DNA of 64,000 nucleotides, from contig NC_134834.1 of the NCBI RefSeq assembly GCF_004210375.1, positions 149,763,009-149,827,008 of the forward strand, given 5' to 3'. Below, in pieces: positions 39,101 to 48,335 of this stretch; the first letter of the stretch is position 1; each line of letters starts with the position of its first letter. The notes under the pieces are model-generated. The model worked only from the letters and a program-made list of their open reading frames with translations, did not search any database and was not told where the DNA came from. This stretch comes from Tachypleus tridentatus. Lineage: Eukaryota > Arthropoda > Merostomata > Xiphosura > Limulidae. The translations under genes and the position numbers were made by a program.

Positions 39101-42100
39101 AATTCACACTTTTTATTTTTACATATTTTTTTTCAATGTGACGCTTGTGCCTGCTTTCGAGAGCAAATCAAATTGAAGCGAGGCTCTAACGTAGACAAAC
39201 AGGTTCGTATTTGATCATCGACTGTAAAAAGCCTCTCTCTCTTTCTGGCTTTAATTTCAGTCAATGCTGAAAATCCAATTTCGCAAAACCACGAAGATGC
39301 AAATGAAAGCAGAACTTCAACTGCTTTTGAACTAATTGCAGGATATGAATTTTTAATGGAGATCCAAAACTCATCCAAGCTGTTTTCGGGAAGCAATGAC
39401 TGATAAAATTTGTCGTTTCATAAATCAATGAGCTGTTCTTCCTCCTCAGTTGTAAGATTTGTTGTCTCGTTGATTCCGAATGGATAGGTCACCCAGTTAT
39501 ATTCATCGACTGCAAGTGACGGACTGTAGATCGCTTAATGTGTTCAAAATTTGAGGGACATTCGTTAATGAAAGGAAAACAATCAAGGACTCCTTTCGAG
39601 ATCTTATTCTTCCACAGCGTCACCTTTTCATCCAAAGCCTTCTGTTTGGACGTTGCAGTAATAATGTTTTCAGATGGTCCTTGGAGACTTAAGTTCAGAG
39701 AATTTAATTTGTCAAACAAGTCGGAGAGAAATTGGACCTTCAGCCACCAGATCTCATCCTGAAAAGAAAATTCAAAACCTGCTTCCTCAACTTCCAAGAA
39801 AGAAATTACTTCAGCTTTTAGTTGGGCAAGACGCTTTAACACATTTCCTTTCGAAAGCCATCGAACTTCAGTGTGATACAGTAGCTTTTTGTAGTCTGAA
39901 TCCATCGCCTCACAGAGAAGAGAGAAAAGTCGAGATTGAAGTGGCCGAGACTTAATGAAATTCACCACTTGAATAACTTGATTCATAACAGACTGCAAAT
40001 CTTTCGGCAAAGATTTGAAGGCAAGCGCCTCTCTGTGAATCAAGCAGTGAACAATCCTAATGCTTGGATTTTGTTGGCGCACTAGAGTAACGAATCCTTT
40101 CTTTTTTCCTTGCATTGAAGGACAGCCATCGGAGAAAACGCTGACACAGTTATTCCAATGTAATTTGAAGAGCAAAATGTTTTCATGCACGAACTTGAAA
40201 ATTTCTGGCCTTTCGCTGTACTTTTTAAATCTTTGCAAAATAAGTATTCGTTTACGATTTTTCCATCTTTTATGAATCGAACAAAAGCCAGAACTTGAGC
40301 TTTTCCACTAACGTCAGTAGATTCATCAACTTGAAAAGATCATAGCAGAGACAATTCATCTTCAAGCGCTTCGAAGTGCTCGCAAACTTGATGCTTCAAA
40401 TCCGACGACAAGTCTACAATTCTGCGCGAAATTGTGTCATTGGACAGTGGAACTTACTTAACCTTTTTGGCGGCATCCGTTCCAAGCATAGTTTCAACAA
40501 TGATTGATAACGTTGGCACAATGACTGATTCGGCCTCCGTATGCGCTTTCTTGCGTTTTGCCAACAATTGAGCAACCTTATAACTTGCAATCAATCCTTT
40601 TTCGGACAGCTTCATGTATTTCACAAGCTTCCTTGATTGCTCATGTTGTTGAGCCGTGAGATTCTCGAAGTAATCTTTTGGTTTATCCTTCACAGCTGAA
40701 AGTTTTGTTTCCAAATGTCTCTTTAGTTTGCTAGGAACAAGTGCCTCGTTCGATAAAGCTGCATTGCAGAGTAGGCAGAATAGTAATTGAGAATGTTTTG
40801 ATTCCAAAGCGATAAACCGTATTCGATGTATTCGTTTTTGTACTTTCGTGTGATTCCTTGCTTTTGATTCAACACATCCTCCTTTGCAGCACCAGACTTA
40901 CTTAAATATTTTTCCATGGATAAATGATAAAGCTAATTCATACACGATAAGCACGAACTTCTGCAGCTGATATAAAATTCCTACCTATAGCGTAGCAGCT
41001 GTAGCTTACCGCAGAATAAGAATGTGTTCCAGAAAGCAGTTTGATTGTTTGATGCATCATTTATGACGTACGAAGCGCTTATTGCGCCATAATTAAACTG
41101 ACAGTCGAACCGTTGCAGTCGAGAATGAAATTTAAGTATGAACTTCTTAGTGCTCGAGTTCAATGAAAACCATCGAATGTTTTGGAAGGTTTCTGAGTGT
41201 CTCTATAGTAGCTTTTATTAACTGATGTGTTCGACTTGCTTGTAAGATTCGAAGAAAGTTGAATGTGTTTCAAAAACACCGCGGCACACCTGCCAATCTC
41301 TCGCGGCACACAGGTTGAGAATCACTGGTCTAGATCTATCTTACTAACTATGCCTTTCTACATAACAAATTCAAACTATATTTTGTACGTGTATTTATAA
41401 CCTGGCCGAGGTCTAGAGCGTTCTACAAACTACAAGATATTATGGTGCCATAATACTCATTTCAAAATAATGAAAAAACTAGAAGGTTCTAATAACATGA
41501 TTCATGACTTGGCATGGTCAGGTGGTTAAGGCACTCGACTCGTAATCCGAGGGTTGCGGGTTCGAATTCCCGTCACACCAAACGTGCTCGCTCTTTCAGC
41601 CGTAGGGACGTTATAATGTTACGATCAATCCCACTATTCGTTGGTAAAAGAGTAGCCCAAGAGTTGGCTCTGGGTGGTGGTGAATAGCTGCCTTCCCTCT
41701 TGTCTTACACTGCTAAATTAGGTATGGCTAGCGCAGACAACCCTCATGTAGCTTTGCGCAAAATTCAAAAATAAACAAACAATCCGATAATATAACGAAC
41801 ATCATTTTCTAACAGTTGAACTACACAACATATGATTCGTAAAAAGTTACATAAACAAATTTGCGATAAACTATCGTATATTAAAAATAGCCAAATTTAA
41901 CACTGAAATCGAACTTAAATTGAAACACTCATGTATATCTAGCATAGTCTACAAAGTTATTCTTGTACTCTATATTTGTTTACATTTCCGTTCACATTGT
42001 TTGACCTTTACTTAACATTCCCGCTTGCCAGTGTTGATTACAGGGGTTTCGAAGGAGTTAGAAACAAGTCTTAAAACTGTATAGCATGTTGATATTACTA

Positions 42101-44901
42101 CATATCTTTAGGCTGTACTGACACTAGTGTTCTTGCTAAGATTGCTGGCGAGATAGACCTAAAGAAATTGGCTAAAACTGGTGTCGTTGATGCTTGTGAG
42201 GACTTTCCCAACACTAACACAGCATGTATTTGGCCACACTGAATGCTTATTACAGATTACTTACCCAAAGGAGAATGTTTTAGAATACACAGTACATTGG
42301 GCTCTGTGTTGATCATTCTGAAGATCTTTTGTCAGCCAGGGATTTCATCTTCTAGGATTCACTGAACAGGTATTTGTCTCTCATTGTCCTTGTTTCCAAA
42401 CCACCGCCTTCTGATCACAAAGATCTAGTTTCGTGCCCAGGTTAGTTCTATAGATATCTAAAAGGTTGCTACAAAAATGATGATTCCAAACATCATCATA
42501 ACAGAGCCAATAACGTTCTTTTATTTCAATATATCAGAATTTTCACATCTTTTCCAAAACCATGAGATAAGATCGAATTCTTCAACAACTTTTCAGGCCC
42601 TACAGCTGCATCCGTAATATTATAAGACTTTATAAAACCCTGTATGAATAAACTGAGTTGTTCATGAACATTTTTGTTAAAGATTTGGTCACCAGGAGAG
42701 CATATTGTCTACTCCTTGCTGACTCGTCCTGATCTCACGATACCAATACAAGGACAGCATTAGCCAATGGAGAACATGTTTAGCTACTGTTTATTGACTT
42801 TGTTTCTATCTCACTGCAACAGTACGAATAAAAGCACAAGCCCCGAAAGAGGACATGTTGTCTGCTTCTTGGTGATTCGTGATACCAAGACAGCAACGTT
42901 CTGGTCTTTTTATGACACAAATAACATGGTAGAGCTGAACATTGTTTTAAAAAATTCTGTTGAGACAATATCAAATATGTCGATAACAACATATTTTGTA
43001 GCAAACTGTTAAAAGGTCTTTCTTCTCCATCAAGAGTAAAGCTGGCACCAACATATACACAAGATTAAAAGTTAAAACCTTTAGTTGATCATTTTTTCTC
43101 TCACCAAAATGTAAATTTTATTAAGATAAGATGACACAGAGATCAGATATGCTGTATTAATCTCTATTTTGTTGCAAAAGACTAGTGTTGCCAAATTTAC
43201 AGCTCATCATGCTGTTTGGAAATGCGAAGAAAATAATTATTTATATTAGGCCTCACATACGAGTAGAATGCAAGCTTTATTCACCACGAATAAACAAAAA
43301 TACTTTCGATGTTGTATAACATGTTATATACCATGATTATTAATTATCTATTATTATATTGCATACAACTTGGTACATTGAAACTTTTGTTCGGCTTGGT
43401 TTGTTTTGAATTTCGCGTAAAACTACACGAGGGCTATCTGCGCTAGTTGTCCCTAATTTTGCAATGTAAGACTAGAGGGAAGGCAGCTAGTCATCACCAC
43501 CAACCGCAAACTCTTGGGCTACTCTTTTATCAAGGAATAGTGGGATTGACCGTAACATTATAACGCCCTCACGGCTGAAAGGGTGAGCATGTTTGGTGTG
43601 ACGAGGATTCGAACCCGCGACCCTTGAATTAGGAGTCGAGCGCCCTAATCACTTGGCCATGCTGGGCTAGGTAATAAGAAATAAAGACATTAAATTTCAC
43701 TTACGAGTGGTGGGCAGAACACAGACAGCCTATTATGTAACTTTGAACTTAATTACTAACAGCTTCTCTTCCGAATAAAACCTTTGCTAACGGCACCTAG
43801 TGACAACAATTCAAATTTCAGATAGAAAACAATTCGCTGTCATTGCAGTGTTGGCAGTAAATTCCCTGTGAGATAGAGGAAATATCTTATACGTGAATAT
43901 CCATTATTAAGCGTGAATAGAAGAAATGGGGATATATACAGGAGGGACAATACGTGGAAGAGGCACTTATTGTACACCTCCTCGTTCTGATTCAGTCATC
44001 AGAAATTTCTTAATCATAGTTTTCACCTTCAGGATAGACAAGTCACTCAAACATCGCTTCTCAATGTAGTTATTTTGCACACTTGATTTTTTATTTTTTT
44101 TAATCAACAACAGTTCTTTTCTGAACTATAGATCCTGTAAAAACACCTACTAACTTAAACTATTTGTTACTGATATTTTTTCTTTACTTTGTTTCCTAAA
44201 TGATTTCAAATAAGTCAAGTTTTATGTAAATGTATAGATTATTAGTGATAATATGATTATTGGCAGGTTGTAATTAAATATTTCTTGTTCGTCTACAGCA
44301 TGGTTATTTAACCATTAACTTTTTGGTACATTAATATTTTTACATGTAAATCAACTTTCCTAACCTTGATCTCTTCATTAAATAATTCTAGTGTTCTGGA
44401 GGACAAAGACCACATCAAGAAACTTTAGGTAATCCCTGGTTAGAAAGAAGTCGTAATGTGTTTGATCAACATCATCCAGTATGGGAAGCAGAAATATGTA
44501 GAACTTCCTGGTCACCCTTACATCAGACGACCTTTGGAGGAGAATGTCCAGTGAAAAAGGAAGCCACAAGAAGAGCTGCATGGATTAACTTGCATAGAAG
44601 GATGGCCGAAAAGTTCTACGAATCTAATAGAAACAATTACTGGTTATCTTCTCAGCAGGATCTTTTTGGAGAACCACCCCTCTCAAGTGATGACAAAGCG
44701 AGAAGAGCTGCTTGGATAGCTTATAATAGGGGATTTTGTGAAGGAGGACCGGGAAATAAAGTGAACACGATGCCGAATGACTGGTTACTGTACCACCGAG
44801 AAAGTATCAAAGAACATTGGTCAAAGAAACAGGAGTTCGCCGAAAGAGCTGCTTGGATTGCTTTCTGTCGTGCTTTGGCCAATGGCAAAGGTTATTCGTA
44901 G
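32803..44901 (+). CDS. EFHD2: EFHD2/swiprosin-like protein with C-terminal Trp repeats (gene A)
   Basis: Four exons, 32803-33170, 34201-34348, 35000-35116 and 44392-44901, joined by GT-AG introns, give about 380 aa. Residues 106-123 (PYPEFSEFSPSQCYGFEQIF) match the conserved leader of swiprosins. Two canonical EF-hand loops follow: D-R-N-H-D-G-Y-L-D-F-G-E (125-136) and D-K-D-G-D-G-K-L-S-F-S-E (161-172). The FLLTW exon follows as in EFHD1/2. Swiprosins are Ca2+-dependent actin-binding and bundling adaptors. Instead of the usual C-terminal coiled coil, residues about 225-380 form six or seven degenerate ~24-residue repeats, each starting with a Trp (e.g. ARRAAWIAYNRGFCEGG). Intron 3 (9.3 kb) carries a hAT element and SINEs. 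The start codon is uncertain because the frame is open further upstream. Function beyond Ca2+ binding is inferred. Confidence 0.85.
33297..33553 (-). mobile_element. SINE type A, intact, 13-bp TSD, in gene A intron 1
   Basis: The tail TTGGAATTTCGCACAAAGCT leads to a GGCCATGCCAGGC head in reverse orientation. The 13-bp duplication CTAGTGGTGAGAG lies at 33284-33296 and 33554-33566. Confidence 0.95.
33927..34146 (-). mobile_element. SINE type A, head-truncated, in gene A intron 1
   Basis: AAAATTTTGCACAAAGCTAC tail, GCCGTCCCTAATATAGTACT, ATTGATCGAAACATTATAAC block and GGATTCGGACCCGCC at the head side. It ends about 50 bp before exon 2. Confidence 0.85.
34201..34348 (+). CDS. EFHD2: Gene A exon 2, paired EF-hands
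   Basis: 148 nt, the same length and phase as the homologous exon of gene C (61180-61327). Both EF loops have acidic/Asn residues at positions 1, 3 and 5, Gly at 6 and Glu at 12, so both should bind Ca2+. Confidence 0.93.
34425..34704 (+). mobile_element. SINE type A in gene A intron 2
   Basis: GGGCCCAGCATGGCCAGATG head, CGGGTTCGAATCCAGGTCGT B box and AAATTCAAAACAAAAAC tail. It is opposite in orientation to the two SINEs before exon 2. Confidence 0.92.
35000..35116 (+). CDS. EFHD2: Gene A exon 3
   Basis: Acceptor CCAATGCAG, then FLLTWRLAIHNQNICRNHVF and on to FEGTCNCK, 39 codons, phase 0 on both sides, donor GTGTGT. It aligns with the FLLIF...LARL segment of EFHD2 and with gene C exon 3 but is 15 codons shorter than the latter. 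Confidence 0.85.
35321..35534 (-). mobile_element. SINE type A, diverged, in gene A intron 3
   Basis: TTTGTTTTGTTGTATTTCGT tail, GACTATCTGCGGTAGCTGTC, CCACGGCTGAAAGCAGATTG and a CACCTGGCCAATATGG head with internal deletions. Confidence 0.8.
35741..35780 (+). repeat. Fragment of the foldback repeat family
   Basis: It contains GCGACCTTCTTCGGTCATTT, the same core as the copies at 24505-24606 and 30320-30417. Confidence 0.5.
35790..37860 (-). pseudogene. Decayed hAT-like transposase remnant
   Basis: On the - strand, shifting frames give YCYKRSDKIDGLLQKVFPDS, then a STFIRHSTAVDML segment (37273-37506) and a PSLISIGCFVENISE segment. These resemble the SxFxGH...DLL and LLNIGSCGLHVVH regions of hAT-superfamily transposase-like proteins. 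Many stops and frameshifts are present, and a SINE has inserted at 36664-36931. Boundaries are approximate; the part below 36600 is assigned only by position. Confidence 0.5.
36664..36931 (-). mobile_element. SINE type A nested in the hAT-like remnant
   Basis: TTTAAATTTCACGCAAAGCT tail, AGGGATTGACCGTCACATTA block and a CCATCTGGCCATACTGTCCC head. Confidence 0.9.
38252..38337 (+). mobile_element. SINE type B copy, internally deleted
   Basis: CCTCCCA head start fused to CCGGGCTTCGATACCTGTGG and GCTTTGCGCTTAATTCAAAT tail; the A-box region is missing. Confidence 0.7.
38565..38841 (-). mobile_element. SINE type A nested in the hAT element, 12-bp TSD
   Basis: Full-length reverse copy with duplication TATTTTAGGTAC at 38553-38564 and 38842-38853. 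It inserted after the hAT element and is very similar to the copy at 33297-33553. Confidence 0.95.
38873..39075. repeat. Inverted repeat inside the hAT end (39-bp arms)
   Basis: Arm 38873-38911 (starting AAAAGCCTTAGAAC, ending AAAGCAAGCGAT) is the near-exact reverse complement of 39037-39075. A third, shorter copy of the motif ATCACGGCCAAAGCAAGCGA lies between them at 38985-39004. Confidence 0.9.
39133..40917 (-). pseudogene. hAT transposase (ZBED5/FAM200-like), frameshifted
   Basis: It starts MEKYLSKSGAAKEDVLNQ. The BED-finger part reads FCLLCNAALSNE...KLKRHLETK, but the last His of the zinc ligands appears replaced (KL for KH). Middle segments read VPLSNDTISRR-like and FQVDESTDVSGKA (catalytic Asp region), then a long piece at 39489-40238 with VFSDGCPSMQGKKKGF and HTEVRWLSKGNVLKRL. 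The C-terminal dimerisation segment (39133-39396) has SSWFCEIGFSALTEIKARKR. At least three frameshifts or stops separate these pieces, so no active transposase is expected. Domesticated host genes of this family exist, but the disruptions argue against domestication here. Confidence 0.9.
41507..41782 (+). mobile_element. SINE type A in gene A intron 3
   Basis: ACTTGGCATGGTCAGGTGGT head, GCGGGTTCGAATTCCCGTCA B box, GCGCAAAATTCAAAAATAAA tail. Confidence 0.92.
41649..41954 (+). repeat. Duplicated block, copy 1 (copy 2 at 45667-45976)
   Basis: SINE tail plus about 175 bp of unique-looking flank containing ACTACACAACATATGATTCG and ATAGTCTAC. The second copy, 4.0 kb downstream, is in the same order and orientation with roughly 10-15% differences by eye. 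Confidence 0.8.
43397..43670 (-). mobile_element. SINE type A in gene A intron 3
   Basis: TTGTTTTGAATTTCGCGTAA tail, AGTGGGATTGACCGTAACAT block, GGCCATGCTGGGC head. Confidence 0.92.
43705..43757 (+). mobile_element. SINE type B 3' fragment
   Basis: GAGTGGTGGGCAGAACACAG and ATTATGTAACTTTGAACTTA match the 3' half of type B copies. Confidence 0.6.
44392..44901 (+). CDS. EFHD2: Gene A exon 4, Trp-repeat array
   Basis: 169 codons plus TAG. Trp-centred units begin at NPWLERSR, TSWSPLHQ, AAWINLHR, NYWLSSQQ, AAWIAYNR, NDWLLYHR and AAWIAFCR, spaced 20-24 residues over the last six. Conserved positions are Trp2, Ile/Leu3, Arg/Gln7, Leu/Phe9-10, Ser16-17, Asp18-19, Arg22-23 and Ala24. The exon is visibly more GC-rich than its surroundings. 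Confidence 0.92.
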   Translation, partial: CSGGQRPHQETLGNPWLERSRNVFDQHHPVWEAEICRTSWSPLHQTTFGGECPVKKEATRRAAWINLHRRMAEKFYESNRNNYWLSSQQDLFGEPPLSSDDKARRAAWIAYNRGFCEGGPGNKVNTMPNDWLLYHRESIKEHWSKKQEFAERAAWIAFCRALANGKGYS

Positions 44902-45092
44902 GAAACAGATGAGAGAAGGTCAACATTTGCAGGCTTGCCCATAAGGGAAGAATGTTTGGTTCTTGGTACGCCTCCTGAGACGACAATTTACGACTGTTTG
45001 TAACATTTTGTTCATTCAACTTGGTCTGACCTATTGGTAAAGAATCATAAAAATCAGTTAGAATTATATTATTATTTGCTTATTAGAAAATT

Positions 45093-45098
45093 AATAAA
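45093..45098 (+). terminator. Candidate polyadenylation signal of gene A
   Basis: AATAAA about 190 nt after the gene A stop codon, in A/T-rich sequence with a T-rich stretch downstream. Confidence 0.55.
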
Positions 45099-45294
45099 AA
45101 TTACATTTCTTCGTAAACATTCCTTTATTAATTTTATAATATATTAGTTTTTGGGGGACTCAGTGAAAAACCTGCATATTAACACACGCATACATTTATC
45201 ACTTTTCTGGAACGAAATAATTCGATTATCGCGCGAAAATGGAAAAAAAAAGTCCTGTTATATCAGTAAAATAAATACAAGTCTACCACGTAAG

Positions 45295-45569
45295 TTTGTT
45301 TGTTTTGAATTTTCGCGCAAAGCTACACAAGGGCTATCTGCGTTAGTCATCCCTAATTTAGCAGTGTTAGACTAGAGGAAAGGCAGCTAGTCATCACCAC
45401 TCACCGCCAATTCTTAGACTACTCTTTTACCAACGAATAGTGGAATTGATCGTCACATTATAACGCTCCCACGGCTGAAAGGACGAGCATGTTTGGTGGG
45501 ACGGGGATTCGAATCCACGCCCTCAGATTACGAGTCGAACGCCTTAACCAACCTGGCCATGCCGGGACC
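45295..45569 (-). mobile_element. SINE type A, 12-bp TSD
   Basis: Full-length reverse copy with duplication CTACCACGTAAG at 45283-45294 and 45570-45581. Confidence 0.95.
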
Positions 45570-45666
45570 CTACCACGTAAGAAGGAAGTGTATTTTGATT
45601 TCGCTCAAGTATTATTGTTTCAACTATAAATCTGGAAGCAGTAATAAAGTCATGTTGAAGTCCGTA

Positions 45667-45976
45667 GGTAAAAGAGTAGCCCAAGAGTTGGCGGTGAGTG
45701 GTGATGACTAGCTGCTTTCTCTTTATTCTCACACTAATAAATTAGGGACGGCTAGCGCAAGCAGTCCTCGAGTAGCTTTGCGTGAAATTCAAAAACAAAC
45801 AATCAATCCAATAATACAACGAACATCAGTTAAAAACAGTGAACTACACAACATATGATTCGTAAACAGTAACATAAACAAATCTGCGATAAAATATCAC
45901 ACATTAAAAATAACCAAATTTAACACTGGAATCAAACTGAAATTGGAAGAATCACATATATTTAACATAGTCTACA
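45667..45976 (+). repeat. Duplicated block, copy 2, including a SINE tail fragment
   Basis: It begins inside a type A SINE (GGTAAAAGAGTAGCCCAAGA) without the head. It then continues into the same non-SINE flank as 41782-41954 (CATATGATTCGTAAACAGTA ... ATAGTCTAC), where another SINE interrupts it. Confidence 0.8.
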
Positions 45977-46212
45977 GGGTGGCTATCTGGGCTAGCCCTT
46001 TTTAATTTTGCAGTAATAGATTAGAGGAAAGGCAACTAGTCAACACTATTCCTTTCAACTCTTGAGCTACTCTTTTATCAACCAGTAGTGAGATTAACCT
46101 ACATTGTAACGCCCCCACGGTTGAAAGGGCGAGCATGTTCGATGACAGGGATTCCGAACTGGAAACATCAGGTTGCGAGTCAAACGCTCTAATCACCAAG
46201 CAGTGCCAAGCC
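45977..46212 (-). mobile_element. SINE type A, tail-truncated and diverged
   Basis: GGTGGCTATCTGGGCTAGCC, CCCCCACGGTTGAAAGGGCG and a CACCAAGCAGTGCCAAGCC head. Confidence 0.85.
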
Positions 46213-46486
46213 TAATGAAATCGGTCACAGTGAGAAGAACAACATGCCTTATTCTTATTATTCCTTCTACTTCACACTTTCAACGACTTTTTGGGATTGT
46301 AGTTTAACGTTTTCTTTCCATTTAAACATCAGATTTTACAACCTTGGACTTACGAGTAAGACTAGTGAGTATTTATTTATGCACAGTTTTCGGTGATCGT
46401 CTCAGTGAATATTGATATATTGGATAGTTAAGCACTGAAAAACAGGTTTTCTTTGGGTATATTATGTTAAGTAACAACTCACTATT

Positions 46487-46543
46487 AGTAACCCCTGATT
46501 TTAACGTTGTAAATCCGTAGACTTATCGCTGTACTAGCGGGGG
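46487..46543 (-). mobile_element. SINE type C head fragment
   Basis: AACCCCTGATTTTAACGTTG and GTAGACTTATCGCTGTACTA in reverse. It abuts a forward type C copy head-to-head. Confidence 0.7.
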
Positions 46544-46545
46544 GC

Positions 46546-46675
46546 CTCCCTCCCGGTAGTACAGCGGTATGTCTCCGGATTTACAACGCTTAAATTCGCT
46601 TCGATTCCCCTCGGTGGGCTCGGCAGATAGCCCGATGTGGCTTTGCTATAAGAAAACACACACACTACCGGGAGG
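46546..46675 (+). mobile_element. SINE type C copy bracketed by an 11-bp inverted repeat
   Basis: CCTCCCGGTAG (46549-46559) at the head is matched by CTACCGGGAGG (46665-46675) after the CA tail. The body has CTTCGATTCCCCTCGGTGGG and AGCCCGATGTGGCTTTGCTA. Confidence 0.8.
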
Positions 46676-46819
46676 TTTGTTTTGTATCAAATATCTAATA
46701 TTAAATTTTCATTGGAAGGCAGTTAATGTGTTTTTAATTGTATTCCGCATATATCATGTAAGATCAAGTCGGCCACTAATTTCTGTACGATGGACTTCCT
46801 GATTTTAAGAATAAAGTCA

Positions 46820-46902
46820 GATTTACACTGCTATAATCGGAGGTTCGATTCCCCTCGGTGGACACAGAAGAAAGCCTGATATGGCTTTGCTATAAAAAAC
46901 AC
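46820..46902 (+). mobile_element. SINE type C 3' part
   Basis: ATTTACACTGCTATAATCGG, AGGTTCGATTCCCCTCGGTG and CTGATATGGCTTTGCTATAA; the head is missing. Confidence 0.7.
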
Positions 46903-46980
46903 TTATCAATAAAATATCAAAATACTAATTTATACCACAAAATGAAAATAATAGAACAGAAATTAAGACACTCATTAAAA

Positions 46981-47064
46981 GAAATAGATTTTGAAATTAA
47001 ATGAAATAGATTTTGAAATTAAATGAAATAGATTTTGAAATTAAATGAAATAGATTTTGAAACT
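46981..47064. repeat. 22-bp tandem repeat, about four copies
   Basis: The unit is GAAATAGATTTTGAAATTAA plus AT, nearly perfect. Confidence 0.9.
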
Positions 47065-47815
47065 AATCTATACGACAACACTAAAATAATGGAAAAAATT
47101 TAAATCACCCATTAAAAAAATAGCCTTTAAAACTCATGTGATGAAGCTATTATTTATATATATTTCATAAGTAAGAGGAACATCACAGTAACTTCCGCAT
47201 GATGTCAGCGTTATTAGATTAAGCGCCATTTTATTTTGCAGACGTACAATAAATGATCTAGTGCTGGTATAATTCGCCTTGTAGATTGTGATAATGTTAT
47301 TATGATATTGTCTTGCCAGAAGAGAAAGTTAAGTATGAAAAAGTTAAATACACTAGGCAGGAAGGCGGAATTCGTTAAAGCAAAAAGGTACATTTATAGA
47401 CTAGTCTAGCCTTGAGTAATAATTTATATTACTAACGATGTATGTTAAGTTACTATGACAGTATAAGTTATAATGTGATGAAGCATGGCTATGTATACCA
47501 TACAACTATGGTAATAGGCTTAATTTATTTTTAAATATTACATTCATTATTTGGTCTTGTTTCGAGAAGAAAAATGTATAATAGTGTTACAATCATACGA
47601 CTGAATTATTTTTATTATTTAATTTTTATAGAGCATATTGTTGTATATAAGACATATCAATATTAGAAGTAAGCGACCTTGTGACATTTACATGTTATCG
47701 TAATCGTACTAAAGGCGATTAATTTGTCACGTAAGTATCCAATCTTAGTGTAGGCCTCAAAGAAATATTTAATTCCATCTAAACGGTGCCTAAAAAACTG
47801 TTTCCAATAAGAATT

Positions 47816-48062
47816 GGCCTGACATGTCTTGGTGGTTCGGGCACTCGAATCGCCATCTGCGGATCACGGGTTTGAATCTCCGTCACACTGAAAATTATCG
47901 CCTTTTTAGTTGTGTGGGCGTTGTAAGTGACGGTCAATCCCACTGTTCGTTGGCAAAAGGGTTGGCGATGCCTTTCCGATAATCTGTCACTACTGAGTTA
48001 GTGACGGCTAGTGCAGATGGTTGTCGAGTAGCTTTGCGCGAAAGTCCAAACAAATCAAACCA
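47816..48062 (+). mobile_element. SINE type A, diverged
   Basis: GGCCTGACATGTCTTGGTGG head, CACGGGTTTGAATCTCCGTC B box, GCTTTGCGCGAAAGTCCAAA tail, with an internal deletion. Confidence 0.85.
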
Positions 48063-48224
48063 ATAAAACAAAAATTAAAGCAGGAGGGCTTTGATGGTGA
48101 AGAATCCAATTTTAGAAAACAGTGTTTGGGTGGGACAAAAGTGTGTACGTATGTGAATGGTTGGGATGAACCTCCGTGGTGTATATTATAATTTTTGAAA
48201 CATCTTTTTTTTTGGGGTACCAGT

Positions 48225-48335
48225 CCCCTCCCTTTGTGGCTCAGCGGTAAGTCTGAGGGCTTATAATGCTAAAAATCGATTTGAAACTTTCGGTGGGCAG
48301 AACACGGATAGTCCAATGTGTAGCTTTTTTTTTTT
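48225..48335 (+). mobile_element. SINE type B copy
   Basis: CCCTCCCTTTGTGGCTCAGC head, TCGGTGGGCAGAACACGGAT and a CAATGTGTAGCTTTTTTTTT end. Confidence 0.75.

Larger units (their letters stand above)
38469..41327 (-). mobile_element. hAT DNA transposon (ZBED5-like transposase), inactivated, 8-bp TSD
   Basis: The ends are inverted: CAGTGGTTCTCTACCTTTTC at 38469 and, reading inward from 41327, CAGTGATTCTCAACCTGTGT. Both are followed by GCGGCACAC-type subterminal sequence. A perfect 8-bp duplication GTCTAGAT lies at 38461-38468 and 41328-41335, the hallmark of hAT insertion. The 2.86-kb element carries a broken transposase on the - strand and a nested SINE. It lies in intron 3 of gene A. Confidence 0.95.

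Noticed and set aside
42121-42250. Short coding-like stretch AGEIDLKKLAKTGVVDACED in gene A intron 3
   Set aside because: It is only about 35 codons, ends at a stop, has no convincing splice sites and matches no family I know.
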